From: Sphingorhabdus profundilacus | GTDB lineage: Bacteria; Pseudomonadota; Alphaproteobacteria; Sphingomonadales; Sphingomonadaceae | Direction of reading: 5' to 3' | Assembly (NCBI RefSeq): GCF_009769755.1 | Contig: NZ_SDWJ01000001.1 | Span: 62,001-126,000 of the forward strand | Length of the DNA: 64,000 nucleotides | The notes under the pieces: generated by a model | Told to the model about the DNA's origin: nothing | What the model saw: only the letters and a program-made list of their open reading frames with translations | Databases searched by the model: none | Shown here: piece after piece, positions 17,055 to 25,240 of the stretch | How positions within the stretch are numbered: the stretch's first letter is position 1 | Layout: each line of letters begins with the position of its first letter | Position numbers and translations under genes: made by a program

Positions 17055-17171
17055 GTGACCAAAATTGCGGGAAAATTATCGCCAGAAGGCAATTATCTGA
17101 AATCGCCCAACATATTGAGGACTGGCTGGTGCTGCTGGGGAGGATTGAACTCCTGACCTCGTCATTACCAA
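17055..17171 (-). repeat. Displaced copy of the tRNA-Thr 3' half and its downstream flank
   Basis: 117 bp match 19553-19669 without gaps and with 12 mismatches. The part inside the tRNA (45 bp) differs at one base only. The match stops exactly in the anticodon loop, a frequent crossover point for tRNA-targeting integrases. The orientation is the same as the intact gene, so the two copies bracket about 2.4 kb as attL/attR would. Confidence 0.75.
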
Positions 17172-17439
17172 CGCAAGGGAAGGACGGCTGGCTGGTGAGG
17201 ATTTCCGTCCGTTTTGGGTGATCTTGGTTTTTCTTTTGCCAAGGACCCACACCATATCCAAACTGTCCGGAGTTCCGATCTTGGCGTCTTCCTATTGAAA
17301 GTTCTTTGGCCGAATAAGATTGCAAAAAGTGACCTGCGCGGGATTTACGGACGACCGGCCGGAACCGTCTGAACCAACGTCGGCTTTTGAGGACGTAAAC
17401 CTGTAGCGCTGACGGCAGGAATGTTGTGGAATGCAGACA
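17172..17439. other. Intergenic, 268 bp, nothing recognised
   Basis: Lies just inside the displaced tRNA copy. I see no gene with a ribosome binding site and no integrase fragment. Confidence 0.5.
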
Positions 17440-17868
17440 TTAGCCGTTAGAGATCTTATTCTCCGCAATCACCTGACCAGATCGTTTCAGCTCGCTACTC
17501 ACAACGCACATCCCCAGTATTGCGATGGCCGGAGTTGCCATGTCCAATGCGATGGAGATCAGCTTGAATGCATCCCAAGCAAATTGGCCAAGATAAAACC
17601 GCCAAACAAGATCGAAACATACCATCGCACCACCGACCACAACGGCATCCGCACGTGGAAATGCAGCTGCTCTGACACCTCGCCACGCGGCAAGAATGAC
17701 GACTGTGAAAAATAGCGATATGGTTCCGAACACCAAAATTTTACCAATGACGGGTGCCAACAACCAACCGTAGAAGCTCGGAGAGCTATAACGGATCGCT
17801 GTAAACCACAGTGCAAAAACAACGTAGAAAGCGATGGCTAAGGGCGTTGCGCGGATATGCATGTGCAT
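17440..17868 (-). CDS. Four-helix membrane protein of unknown function
   Basis: About 142 residues with four predicted transmembrane helices (starting LAIAFYVVFALWFTAI, then GWLLAPVIGKILVF, and two more) and a short charged tail. I do not recognise the family. The start is uncertain: ATG at 17868 is preferred to a TTG at 17880, and neither has a good ribosome binding site. It lies inside the region bracketed by the tRNA-Thr repeats and is divergent from the lipoprotein gene next to it. The DNA is more AT-rich than the housekeeping neighbours. Confidence 0.55.
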   Translation of the reverse strand: MHMHIRATPLAIAFYVVFALWFTAIRYSSPSFYGWLLAPVIGKILVFGTISLFFTVVILAAWRGVRAAAFPRADAVVVGGAMVCFDLVWRFYLGQFAWDAFKLISIALDMATPAIAILGMCVVSSELKRSGQVIAENKISNG

Positions 17869-17885
17869 AACATCTACCAAACCCT

Positions 17886-17924
17886 GACCGTCCGCAATGT
17901 TGTCGTGTCCTGGTAGTCCGCTTT
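17886..17924 (+). repeat. 39-bp imperfect direct repeat, copy 1
   Basis: Matches 18776-18814 at 34 of 39 positions; shared core GTTGTCGTGTCC followed by TAGTCCGCTTT. The two copies flank the lipoprotein gene. Confidence 0.65.
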
Positions 17925-18096
17925 GGCGAATTTGTTTTGGAAAGCGGACGTAATCCGAACTGTTGCATTTGCGAAATTGATACTATTTGCTAGCCTATCA
18001 TATGGAGATGGGCTCTGGGCTGGCCAACTCTTGACTTCGCTCGTACGAGTATGGCGTATCATCTTTGGCCCTCGACCTGGAGGACACTTGCATACT

Positions 18097-18720
18097 ATGC
18101 CGATTGGACATTGGGCTCTGCGCGAGACTCCTAAAGCTGTTCGACATTTAAGGATCTCGATCTTTCTGGTTTTGCTCTTGGGAGCATGTTCGAAAGAACA
18201 ACAGACACTTCCAGATGAGTTGCAGTTGTCTGACCCCGCCTACGAAATATCAGTTTCGCACGCCTTTGGGCCCGGTGGAATAAATCACGCCTTCAAAGTC
18301 TATGACCTAGAGGCAGATGTTGGCCGCAAGATAAACCAATCGGGTCTTGGGTTTCTCAGCAAAATGGAGTCCGCTGTAAATTATCCCGATGAGAAAAATG
18401 AAGCGAGAAAGGAGGGCGGGTACTTTGGGCCGTATTGGACGTCATACACGGATTGGAAACCGTTACCCATTCCCAAGGACGACAATTGGATTAGGCGCGC
18501 GCGTGTTGTTGCCGTTTCGGATCAGCCCATAGTCGAAGAGTTTTTTGGCGACAACGACAGCCAAGGCTTCACAAGCACCATTGATCGCAGTGAGATAGAT
18601 AAGTTTCTCGAGGTAATTCGCGGTAAAGAGGGTTACTATTCTTATGGCGGCTATCGTGAAATGAACTTACTCGTCGTGTCCCCGCATCACGCCAAGGCGT
18701 ATTACTTGTTCAGGGATTAG
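18097..18720 (+). CDS. Hypothetical lipoprotein in the relic island
   Basis: A 207-residue protein from ATG 18097. An N-terminal basic stretch leads to FLVLLLGAC, a lipobox with Cys31, so the mature protein is probably lipid-anchored. The remainder is hydrophilic with several aromatic YFGPYWTSYTDW-type segments and no domain I recognise. The frame is open from 17923, inside the upstream direct repeat; the long N-terminal extension has no ribosome binding site and is left out. Base composition is lower in GC than flanking genes. Flanking 39-bp repeats suggest it moved or was captured as a unit. Confidence 0.6.
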   Translation: MPIGHWALRETPKAVRHLRISIFLVLLLGACSKEQQTLPDELQLSDPAYEISVSHAFGPGGINHAFKVYDLEADVGRKINQSGLGFLSKMESAVNYPDEKNEARKEGGYFGPYWTSYTDWKPLPIPKDDNWIRRARVVAVSDQPIVEEFFGDNDSQGFTSTIDRSEIDKFLEVIRGKEGYYSYGGYREMNLLVVSPHHAKAYYLFRD

Positions 18721-18775
18721 CTAGAACCATCGCTTTCATTTAGATTGCGCTCAATGGTCGGGGCACAACCTGTGC

Positions 18776-18814
18776 GAACGTCCGCTACGTTGTCGTGTCC
18801 TTATAGTCCGCTTT
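18776..18814 (+). repeat. 39-bp imperfect direct repeat, copy 2
   Basis: Second copy of the element at 17886-17924, same orientation, 890 bp apart; five differences. Confidence 0.65.
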
Positions 18815-18891
18815 CGTTGCATAAGTTCGTTTAGCTGCCTTTCGTTCAGCGTATATGCTAGGCAAGATTTTTGAGGCTGAAGGCATAAAAT

Positions 18892-19497
18892 ATGGCCGAA
18901 CAATTACTCGCATTCGCTGTGTTGATCGCGTTGATCTTTGCCCTCAACCTTATTCCGGTATTTGCTCCACCGACATGGATGGCGCTCGCGTTTGTGGGTT
19001 TCCGATTCCCTGAAACCAACCCCTGGGCTTTGGCATTGGTCGGTGCCGGGGCCGCCACATCGGGACGGCTGACACTGGCACTTTTGTCGCACAAGATTGT
19101 CAGCAGGAAGCTTTTATCTAAGGCGCAGCGCGCCAATATTGATGTAATCAAACGGCGTCTAGAAAAACGGAAGACGCTGACATTCGGTATTTTTCTATCT
19201 TACGCTTTCAGTCCGCTGCCATCGAACTTCCTGTTCATTGCCTATGGTTTGACCGGTCTACCGCTGCTTAGAGTAGCATTGCCGTTCTTTCTTGGACGTT
19301 GCGTGAGCTATGCGTTTTTCATTTTAAGTGGTCAAGCTGCAGGAAGGCGTTTCGAGATCGATTCAATCGAAACGACGCTCTATGCTAGCGGTTATTTTTT
19401 CATCACCCAGTTTGTGGTGATTGCCGCGCTTTACGCGTTCACACGGATCGATTGGGAGGTACTTCTCGACGACCATCGTTTTGTATGGAGGCGTTAG
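18892..19497 (+). CDS. VTT/DedA-like membrane protein (tentative)
   Basis: A 201-residue protein with five or six hydrophobic helices. ALVGAGAATSGRLTLALLSHK followed by a basic loop, and FLSYAFSPLPSNFLFIAYGLTGLP, resemble the small-residue helix and proline-rich re-entrant hairpin of VTT/DedA-type proteins, but similarity is weak and the family call is tentative. The protein probably sits in the inner membrane; its function is unknown. It is the last gene before the intact tRNA-Thr and lies inside the bracketed region. Confidence 0.55.
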   Translation: MAEQLLAFAVLIALIFALNLIPVFAPPTWMALAFVGFRFPETNPWALALVGAGAATSGRLTLALLSHKIVSRKLLSKAQRANIDVIKRRLEKRKTLTFGIFLSYAFSPLPSNFLFIAYGLTGLPLLRVALPFFLGRCVSYAFFILSGQAAGRRFEIDSIETTLYASGYFFITQFVVIAALYAFTRIDWEVLLDDHRFVWRR

Positions 19498-19552
19498 TGG
19501 ATGACGACAACAATCCATAAATCGAGGTTGTCAGACAGACAGACAGACCCAA

Positions 19553-19669
19553 GTGACCGAAATTGCGGAAGAATTATCGCCCGCAGGCAATCATCTGAAA
19601 TCGCTCAAGATATTGAGGACTTCGTGGTGCTGCTGGGGAGGATTGAACTCCCGACCTCGTCATTACCAA
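19553..19669 (-). repeat. Direct repeat partner at the tRNA-Thr locus
   Basis: The intact-side copy of the 117-bp repeat at 17055-17171. It covers the 3' half of tRNA-Thr (19625-19669) and 72 bp beyond its 3' end. Confidence 0.75.
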
Positions 19670-19699
19670 TGACGCGCTCTACCACTGAGCTACAGCAGC
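19625..19699 (-). tRNA. tRNA-Thr (anticodon GGU)
   Basis: On the minus strand the sequence folds as a complete cloverleaf: acceptor stem GCTGCTG/CAGCAGC, D-arm GCTC...GAGC, anticodon stem CGTCA/TGACG with loop TTGGTAA (anticodon GGT), T-arm GGGAG-TTCAATC-CTCCC, and an encoded ACCA end. It reads ACC and ACU codons. Its 3' half is duplicated 2.5 kb to the left, so it served as an integration site. Confidence 0.95.
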
Positions 19700-19786
19700 T
19701 TGCACCGAATTGGCGGCGCTATGCGAAGGGTTGGTCCTAATGTCAAGCCGCTTGCGCGTTGCGGTCCTATTTGGCATCGGGCGATC

Positions 19787-19927
19787 ATGTCAAAAGAAAG
19801 TGACCAGCGGCAAAAGGAACGTGCGGAACGATTGCGTGCGGCGCTGCGTACCAATTTGCGTCGCCGAAAAGCAGCGGGAAATAGCAAAGCAGAGGTCGCT
19901 GGTGATGATCCCAAATCAGGCGGTTAA
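19787..19927 (+). CDS. Small basic protein, conserved type in sphingomonads
   Basis: A 46-residue, very charged protein starting MSKESDQRQKERAERLRAALRT-type, rich in Lys and Arg with no hydrophobic segment. Small proteins of this composition (KAERLRAALRxNLRRRK pattern) recur in sphingomonads, from memory; no function is known. The start is the ATG after the last hydrophobic out-of-context stretch; a longer frame begins at 19700 within the tRNA edge and is unlikely. A hairpin terminator lies just downstream, though its T run suits the other strand. Confidence 0.5.
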   Translation: MSKESDQRQKERAERLRAALRTNLRRRKAAGNSKAEVAGDDPKSGG

Positions 19928-19936
19928 TGTCGCCCC

Positions 19937-19964
19937 AAAAAAAAGCCCGCTGTTTCCAGCGGGC
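19937..19964 (-). terminator. Strong intrinsic terminator, minus orientation
   Basis: GCCCGCTG (19945-19952) and CAGCGGGC (19957-19964) form an 8-bp stem; eight A residues at 19937-19944 become a U run on the minus strand. No recognised minus-strand gene ends here, so it may terminate a small RNA transcribed from about 20.1 kb. Confidence 0.65.
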
Positions 19965-20196
19965 CTAACAGGAAAAAGAACTTGGCGCCATTCGGCGTCG
20001 AGCCCTTCGGGTCGCACACCCTCTATTCACTGAAAACAGGAGTCGCTCTTGCACGGAATCGTCATAGCTGTCGATTACATTTGACATTTTCGGCCAACTT
20101 GATCGCGCCCGTAGGTAACATATTGGAAAAGGGCAATTCTTGCATAATTGTGACACCACCATTGCGTTGGGTAATTTTGTGAGAGATAGCGGGCCG

Positions 20197-21234
20197 ATGT
20201 TTTACACCCTTGCCCGACCTATTCTGTTCCTTGCCGATGCAGAGCACGCCCACAATCTGTCGCTTGCCGCGTTGAAATTTGCGCCAATACCGATGGCAAA
20301 TGATGCCGACCCGGTTCTGGGTCAGGATTTCGCATCGCTGCATTTTGCAAATCCTGTCGGTCTTGCGGCGGGGTATGATAAAAATGCCGAGGTTCCGCTC
20401 GAAATTTTGCGGCTTGGATTCGGATTTGCCGAAGTTGGCACTTTGACGCCGCTGCCACAGTCCGGCAACCCGCAACCGCGTCTGTTCCGATTGGTCGAGG
20501 ATCGGGCCGTAATCAACCGGATGGGTTTCAACAATGCAGGGCAAGATGCCGCGATTGCCCGGTTGTTGAAAATATCCGGGCGGGCGAAATCCGGACCAAT
20601 CGGCATCAATATCGGTGCGAACAAGGATAGCACGGACAGGGTGGCGGATTATGTTACCGGTGTTCGCAAGATGGAATCGCTGGCCGATTATCTGACCATC
20701 AACATCAGTTCGCCAAACACACCGGGACTGCGCGCTTTGCAGGACAAGGGCGCGCTGGATGACCTGTTGGCACAGGCGATGGCGGCGCGGGTGCAGGGCA
20801 AATCTGTGTTTTTGAAAGTCGCCCCGGACCTGCAACCCGCGGATATTGACGACATTGTCGAAGTTGCCATGGCCCGTGGAGTCGCGGCCTTGATTATATC
20901 CAACACAACGATTGGCCGCCCGGCATTGAAATCCCGCCATGCGGACGAGTCAGGCGGCCTGTCCGGCGCCCCCTTGCGCGATCTGGCGCAGCAGCGGCTG
21001 GTTGATTTCCGCAAGGCCAGCGGCGGGCAGATACCCCTGATCGGTGTCGGCGGCATTGCCAGTGCACAGGATGCCTATGCCCGCATCCGTGCAGGCGCGT
21101 CGCTGGTGCAGATATACAGCGCATTGGTGTACGAAGGGCCGGGGCTTGCAAAGCGCATCAATACGGGGCTGGCACGAATGCTGAAAGCTGACGGATTTCA
21201 GAGCCTTGCCGATGCGATTGGGGTCGATTCCTGA
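20197..21234 (+). CDS. pyrD: Dihydroorotate dehydrogenase (quinone), class 2
   Basis: A 345-residue FMN enzyme of pyrimidine synthesis that oxidises dihydroorotate to orotate with quinone at the inner membrane. The N-terminal amphipathic helix region (FYTLARPILFLADAEHAHNLSL) is the membrane-binding part of class 2 enzymes. The core shows NPVGLAAGYDKNAE, FGFAEVGTLTPLPQ, NRMGFNN, NISSPNTPGLR with the catalytic Ser region, and the FMN-phosphate loop LIGVGGIASAQDAYARIRAGAS. The start at 20197 matches the family; upstream codons to 20140 are extra. The gamma-glutamyltransferase gene follows after 45 bp. Confidence 0.95.
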   Translation: MFYTLARPILFLADAEHAHNLSLAALKFAPIPMANDADPVLGQDFASLHFANPVGLAAGYDKNAEVPLEILRLGFGFAEVGTLTPLPQSGNPQPRLFRLVEDRAVINRMGFNNAGQDAAIARLLKISGRAKSGPIGINIGANKDSTDRVADYVTGVRKMESLADYLTINISSPNTPGLRALQDKGALDDLLAQAMAARVQGKSVFLKVAPDLQPADIDDIVEVAMARGVAALIISNTTIGRPALKSRHADESGGLSGAPLRDLAQQRLVDFRKASGGQIPLIGVGGIASAQDAYARIRAGASLVQIYSALVYEGPGLAKRINTGLARMLKADGFQSLADAIGVDS

Positions 21235-21279
21235 AAAGGGGCTTTGCCTTGGCGGCGCAGCGCCGCTAGACAGGGGCTT

Positions 21280-23022
21280 ATGAAAAGAATTTTTATTGCG
21301 CTGTTCGCACTTGCGCTGGTGCCCCAAAATGCTGTTGCAAACACTGTTGGCGTTGCGTCTTCCGCTGACCCCCGGGTGACCGAGGCGGGCATGGAAATGC
21401 TGGAGCAGGGTGGCACGGCGGCGGATGCGGCCATGGCGATGATGTTGGCGCTGACGGTGGTAGAGCCGCAGTCGAGTGGGATCGGTGGCGGCGGGTTCCT
21501 GATGTATCAGGATGCAAGCAAAGGCATATTGAGCACGCTGAATGGCCGCGAGACTGCGCCTGCTGCGGCGACGCCGGACCGCTTTGTGGGGCCGGACGGA
21601 AAACCCATGCCTTTCTTGCAGGCATTTCAGGGTGGCCGTTCCGTGGGCGTACCGGGCAATGTCGCGCTGATGGCCGAGGCGCACAGGAAATGGGGCAAGC
21701 TGCCCTGGGCGACGTTGTTCAAGCCCGCCATCCGGCTCGCGCAAGACGGATATGTGGTCAACGCCACGCTGGAATCGCGGTTGAAGATGGTCGAGCGCCT
21801 GTGGCCCAATTTTGACGATGCGCGCGCTATTTACTGGGCGGACGGAAAGCCTGTCGTAGCCGGTGCGACCATCCGCAATCCGAAGCTCGCCGCGACGTTG
21901 AAGCTGATCGCCAAAAAGGGACCGGATGCCTTTTACAAGGGCGTGGTGGCCAAGCAGATTGTCGATGCCATCATCACCAGCAAAGTCAGTGCAGGCGACA
22001 TGACCCTGACCGATCTCGAGAAATACCGCGTCAAGGAACAGGCGGCCGTGTGCGCGCCTTACCGTGTTTATGTCGTCTGCGGCATGGGCCCACCTTCGTC
22101 AGGCGCAACCACGGTTCTCCAGATTTTGGGCAGCCTGCAGCGGTTCGACATGGCGGCGCTGGGCAAGGATAATCCCAAAAGCTGGTTCCTGCTGGGGCAG
22201 GCGATGCAGCTCGCCTATGCCGACCGCGAGAAATATCTGGGCGACAGCGATTTTGTCGAGGTTCCGGTGAAGGGCTTGCTCGACCCTGAATATCTGAAGG
22301 CGCGCTCAGCGCTGATTGATCCGGACAAGGCGCGCACGGACTATCCGGCAGGGACGCCCCCCGGCGCGATGCCGCGCACTGCGGCGCTTTCAAGCGAGGT
22401 TGCGGGCACCACACATTTCGCCGCCGTCGATGCCAAGGGCAATATCGCCAACATGACGTCGACCATCGAAAGCGTCTTCGGCAGCCAATTGGTCGCGGGC
22501 GGATTCTTCCTGAATAACGAGCTTACCGATTTCACCTTCGCGCCCGAAAAAGACGGCGCGCCGGTGGCCAACCGCGTGACGGGCGGCAAGCGACCTTTGT
22601 CGTCCATGTCGCCCACGATCGTGTTCGACCGCGATGGTCGGGCGGTCCTTACCCTTGGTTCTGCGGGCGGCAAACGGATCATCATGCATGTCACCAAAAC
22701 GCTTGTCGGCATACTCGATTTCGGCCTGTCGCTGGATCAGGCCATTGCGCTGCCCAATATCTATTTCGGGCAAGGCGAACTGCAAGTGGAAGAAGGCAGC
22801 GCGCTGGCCCCGATGGTCGATACGCTGTCGGCTTATGGACAGAAGGTGCGGGCAACCGATCTGGGGTCCAAGGTGAACGGGGCACAATGGGGCGCAGATG
22901 GATGGACCGGCGCGTCCGACCCGCGTAGCGAAGGCACGTCGGCGACATTGGATGATAAGGGCAAAGTGACGGTCTCGGCACCGAAAATTGCCCCCGCCGC
23001 ACCGACGGCAAGCGTACATTGA
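21280..23022 (+). CDS. ggt: Gamma-glutamyltransferase
   Basis: A 580-residue periplasmic enzyme with a signal peptide (cleavage after VANT region near 20). It transfers or hydrolyses the gamma-glutamyl group of glutathione and is made as a precursor that cuts itself before a threonine. That residue is Thr377 in GTTHFAAVDAKGN, giving an N-terminal Thr nucleophile on the small subunit. Upstream motifs NGRETAP (substrate Arg) and downstream SSMSPTIVF and GSAGGKRI are also present. The start at 21280 is used instead of 21244 since the signal peptide begins there. Confidence 0.92.
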   Translation: MKRIFIALFALALVPQNAVANTVGVASSADPRVTEAGMEMLEQGGTAADAAMAMMLALTVVEPQSSGIGGGGFLMYQDASKGILSTLNGRETAPAAATPDRFVGPDGKPMPFLQAFQGGRSVGVPGNVALMAEAHRKWGKLPWATLFKPAIRLAQDGYVVNATLESRLKMVERLWPNFDDARAIYWADGKPVVAGATIRNPKLAATLKLIAKKGPDAFYKGVVAKQIVDAIITSKVSAGDMTLTDLEKYRVKEQAAVCAPYRVYVVCGMGPPSSGATTVLQILGSLQRFDMAALGKDNPKSWFLLGQAMQLAYADREKYLGDSDFVEVPVKGLLDPEYLKARSALIDPDKARTDYPAGTPPGAMPRTAALSSEVAGTTHFAAVDAKGNIANMTSTIESVFGSQLVAGGFFLNNELTDFTFAPEKDGAPVANRVTGGKRPLSSMSPTIVFDRDGRAVLTLGSAGGKRIIMHVTKTLVGILDFGLSLDQAIALPNIYFGQGELQVEEGSALAPMVDTLSAYGQKVRATDLGSKVNGAQWGADGWTGASDPRSEGTSATLDDKGKVTVSAPKIAPAAPTASVH

Positions 23023-23131
23023 CCCTGTTTAGAACGAAAGCCTGATTGCGCTGCACCGCAGGCCGCGCTAGCAACAGCGTCAAAGGTTTAGGTTCGAAAC
23101 GGACCGGCCCGAATAGTCCGAGGAGAGAAGT

Positions 23132-24943
23132 GTGGCTGCCGAACAATTTGATGATTTTGACAGCTTTCCCAATCTGGTGTCGATGTTTCTCGCACGCGCC
23201 CGCTACCGGGGCGATGCGCCGTTCCTTTGGGCAAAGAAAGACAGCGACTGGCAATCGCTAAGCTGGGCCGAAACCGCCCGACAGGTGGCCGGTTTCGCCA
23301 AAGCGCTCCGCCAGCTTGGCTTGCAAAAGGGCGACCGCGTCATGCTGGTGTCGGAAAACCGGCCCGAATGGTGCATTGCCGATCTCGGCATCATGGCCGC
23401 AGGCTGTGTCACAGTTCCGACCTACATCACCAACACCGAACGCGATCATCAACATATATTGGATAACAGCGCGTCGCGGGCCGTCATTATTTCCACCGCC
23501 AAGCTGGCAAAAACATTGTTACCCGCGGCGATCCGCTCGTCCGAAGCCGAATTCATCATCGCCATGGAACCGCTGCAATCAACACAGCAAGGCCAGTTGT
23601 CGATCCACAACTGGCACGACATGGTCAATGGTACCGACGCCGACGTGCGCGCCACGGAAGCGGCGATGGCAACCGTCACCCGCGACGATCTGGCGTGTAT
23701 CATCTACACCAGTGGCACCGGCGGTGCGCCGCGTGGGGTGATGCAGCAGCATGGCGCAATCCTGCACAATGCCGACGGTGCGGCGACGGTCCTGCGCGAA
23801 GATTTCGGTCTGGATGAGGAAGAGGTCTTCCTCTCCTTCCTGCCGCTTAGCCATGCCTATGAACATTCGGGCGGGCAATTTCTGCCGATCGGTGTTGGCG
23901 CGCAGATTTACTATTCGGAAGGGCTGGAAAAGCTCGCCTCCAATATCGAAGAAACCCGGCCTACGATTATGATCGTTGTCCCGCGCCTGTTCGAGGTGCT
24001 GCGCCAGCGGATGATCAAGGCGGTCGAAAAGCAGGGCAAGTTCCCCAATTATCTGCTCGACAAGGCGCTGACCATTGGCGAGCGCGATTATAAGGGCAAC
24101 AAACGCCTGCGCGACGCACCGATGCGCGTGCTGTTGTCGCGGACAATCAAGCCCAAGATCCAGGCCCGCTTTGGCGGACGGATGAAGGCCATGGTGTCGG
24201 GCGGCGCGCCGCTCAACCCCGATATCGGCGTGTTCTTCCAGTCGCTGGGCATCACCCTGCTGCAAGGCTATGGCCAGACAGAGGCCGGACCCGTGATAAG
24301 TTGCAACCGGCCCAGCGTCGGTTTGAAAATGGATACCGTCGGACCTCCGCTTAAAAACACCGAGGTCAAGATTGCCGAAGATGGTGAGATCCTTGTGCGC
24401 GGGCCGCTGGTCATGCGCGGATATTGGCGCAACAAGACCGAGACCGATCGCGTCATTTTCGACGGTTGGCTGCACACGGGCGATATCGGCCATATTGACG
24501 ACAAGGGCCGGATTGCGATTACAGACCGCAAGAAAGACCTGATCGTCAATGACAAGGGCGACAATATCGCGCCGCAAAAGGTGGAAGGGATGCTGACGCT
24601 GCAACCCGAAATCCTGCAGGCGATGGTGTCGGGCGACAAGCGGCCTTATATTGTCGGCCTGATCGTTCCCGATCCCGAATGGACGCTGGATTGGTGCCGG
24701 GCGCAGGATATCAAATGTGATTTTGCCGACCTCAACGACAATCCGCAATATCGCTCGGCGCTACGTGCCGCCGTTGACCGGGTGAATGCGGATTTGTCGG
24801 TGACGGAAAAGGTCCGCCAGTTTGAGCTGACCGACGAACCTTTTACCATCGAAAATGGCGAAATGACCCCGAGCATGAAAATCCGCCGCCACGTCATCCG
24901 CGAACGTTATACGGCGCGGGTGAATGGGATGTATAAGGATTGA
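23132..24943 (+). CDS. AMP-forming long-chain acyl-CoA ligase
   Basis: A 603-residue adenylate-forming enzyme. It activates a fatty acid to acyl-AMP and then acyl-CoA. IIYTSGTGGAPRGVMQQHG is the P-loop motif, in which the usual TTGxPKG is GGAPRG, a variant I associate with sphingomonads; LQGYGQTEAGPVIS is the A5 motif, WLHTGDIGHID the A7 motif, and DRKKDLIVNDKGDNIAPQ the A8 hinge. A GTG start at 23132 follows AGGAGAGAAGT. It resembles the long-chain (FadD15-like) group in length and order. Substrate chain length is not readable. Confidence 0.88.
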   Translation: MAAEQFDDFDSFPNLVSMFLARARYRGDAPFLWAKKDSDWQSLSWAETARQVAGFAKALRQLGLQKGDRVMLVSENRPEWCIADLGIMAAGCVTVPTYITNTERDHQHILDNSASRAVIISTAKLAKTLLPAAIRSSEAEFIIAMEPLQSTQQGQLSIHNWHDMVNGTDADVRATEAAMATVTRDDLACIIYTSGTGGAPRGVMQQHGAILHNADGAATVLREDFGLDEEEVFLSFLPLSHAYEHSGGQFLPIGVGAQIYYSEGLEKLASNIEETRPTIMIVVPRLFEVLRQRMIKAVEKQGKFPNYLLDKALTIGERDYKGNKRLRDAPMRVLLSRTIKPKIQARFGGRMKAMVSGGAPLNPDIGVFFQSLGITLLQGYGQTEAGPVISCNRPSVGLKMDTVGPPLKNTEVKIAEDGEILVRGPLVMRGYWRNKTETDRVIFDGWLHTGDIGHIDDKGRIAITDRKKDLIVNDKGDNIAPQKVEGMLTLQPEILQAMVSGDKRPYIVGLIVPDPEWTLDWCRAQDIKCDFADLNDNPQYRSALRAAVDRVNADLSVTEKVRQFELTDEPFTIENGEMTPSMKIRRHVIRERYTARVNGMYKD

Positions 24944-25240
24944 GGGTAGCGGCGTAGGGTTGGTTTTGAACTTCGCGCGCCGTTGCTTTACGCTGTAACC
25001 AATATCCAATTTTGTCACCCTGAACTTGGTTCACCTTCGGTGACTGCGTTCCAGGGTCCATCGTGCAGTGGCCAACTCAGCCTGAAGGAAAGCGCAACCG
25101 CGTGTCACGCTATGGCTTGTCACAACAGGGCAGGAATGGGCTGGCAAATGGACCCTGAACCAAGTTCAGGGTGACGGGTCCTATGAGGAAGCGTCAAAAC
25201 TGAGGGAACAGTCCCTTCAGGCACTGTCCCCGCAAATTGA
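24944..25240. other. Intergenic, mostly filled by a dispersed palindromic repeat
   Basis: 297 bp between the acyl-CoA ligase and the M1 aminopeptidase, which converge. It contains the repeat described at 25014-25175 and a fragment (GGGAACAGTCCC...CACTGTCCCC) related to the GGGACTGTCCCC repeats near 35.2 kb. No gene is seen. Confidence 0.7.
25014..25175. repeat. Dispersed palindromic repeat, copy 1
   Basis: The ends are inverted copies of GTCACCCTGAACTTGGTTC. The interior (GGGTCCATCGTGCAG, CGCAACCGCG, GTCACGC, ATGGCTTG) is shared with 34963-35104. This copy has an extra insert of about 20 bp after the left end. No coding capacity. Confidence 0.85.

Noticed and set aside
23579-24748. 389-codon minus-strand ORF opposite the acyl-CoA ligase
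   Set aside because: Shadow of the ligase gene; no domain and His/Gln-rich composition typical of antisense frames.
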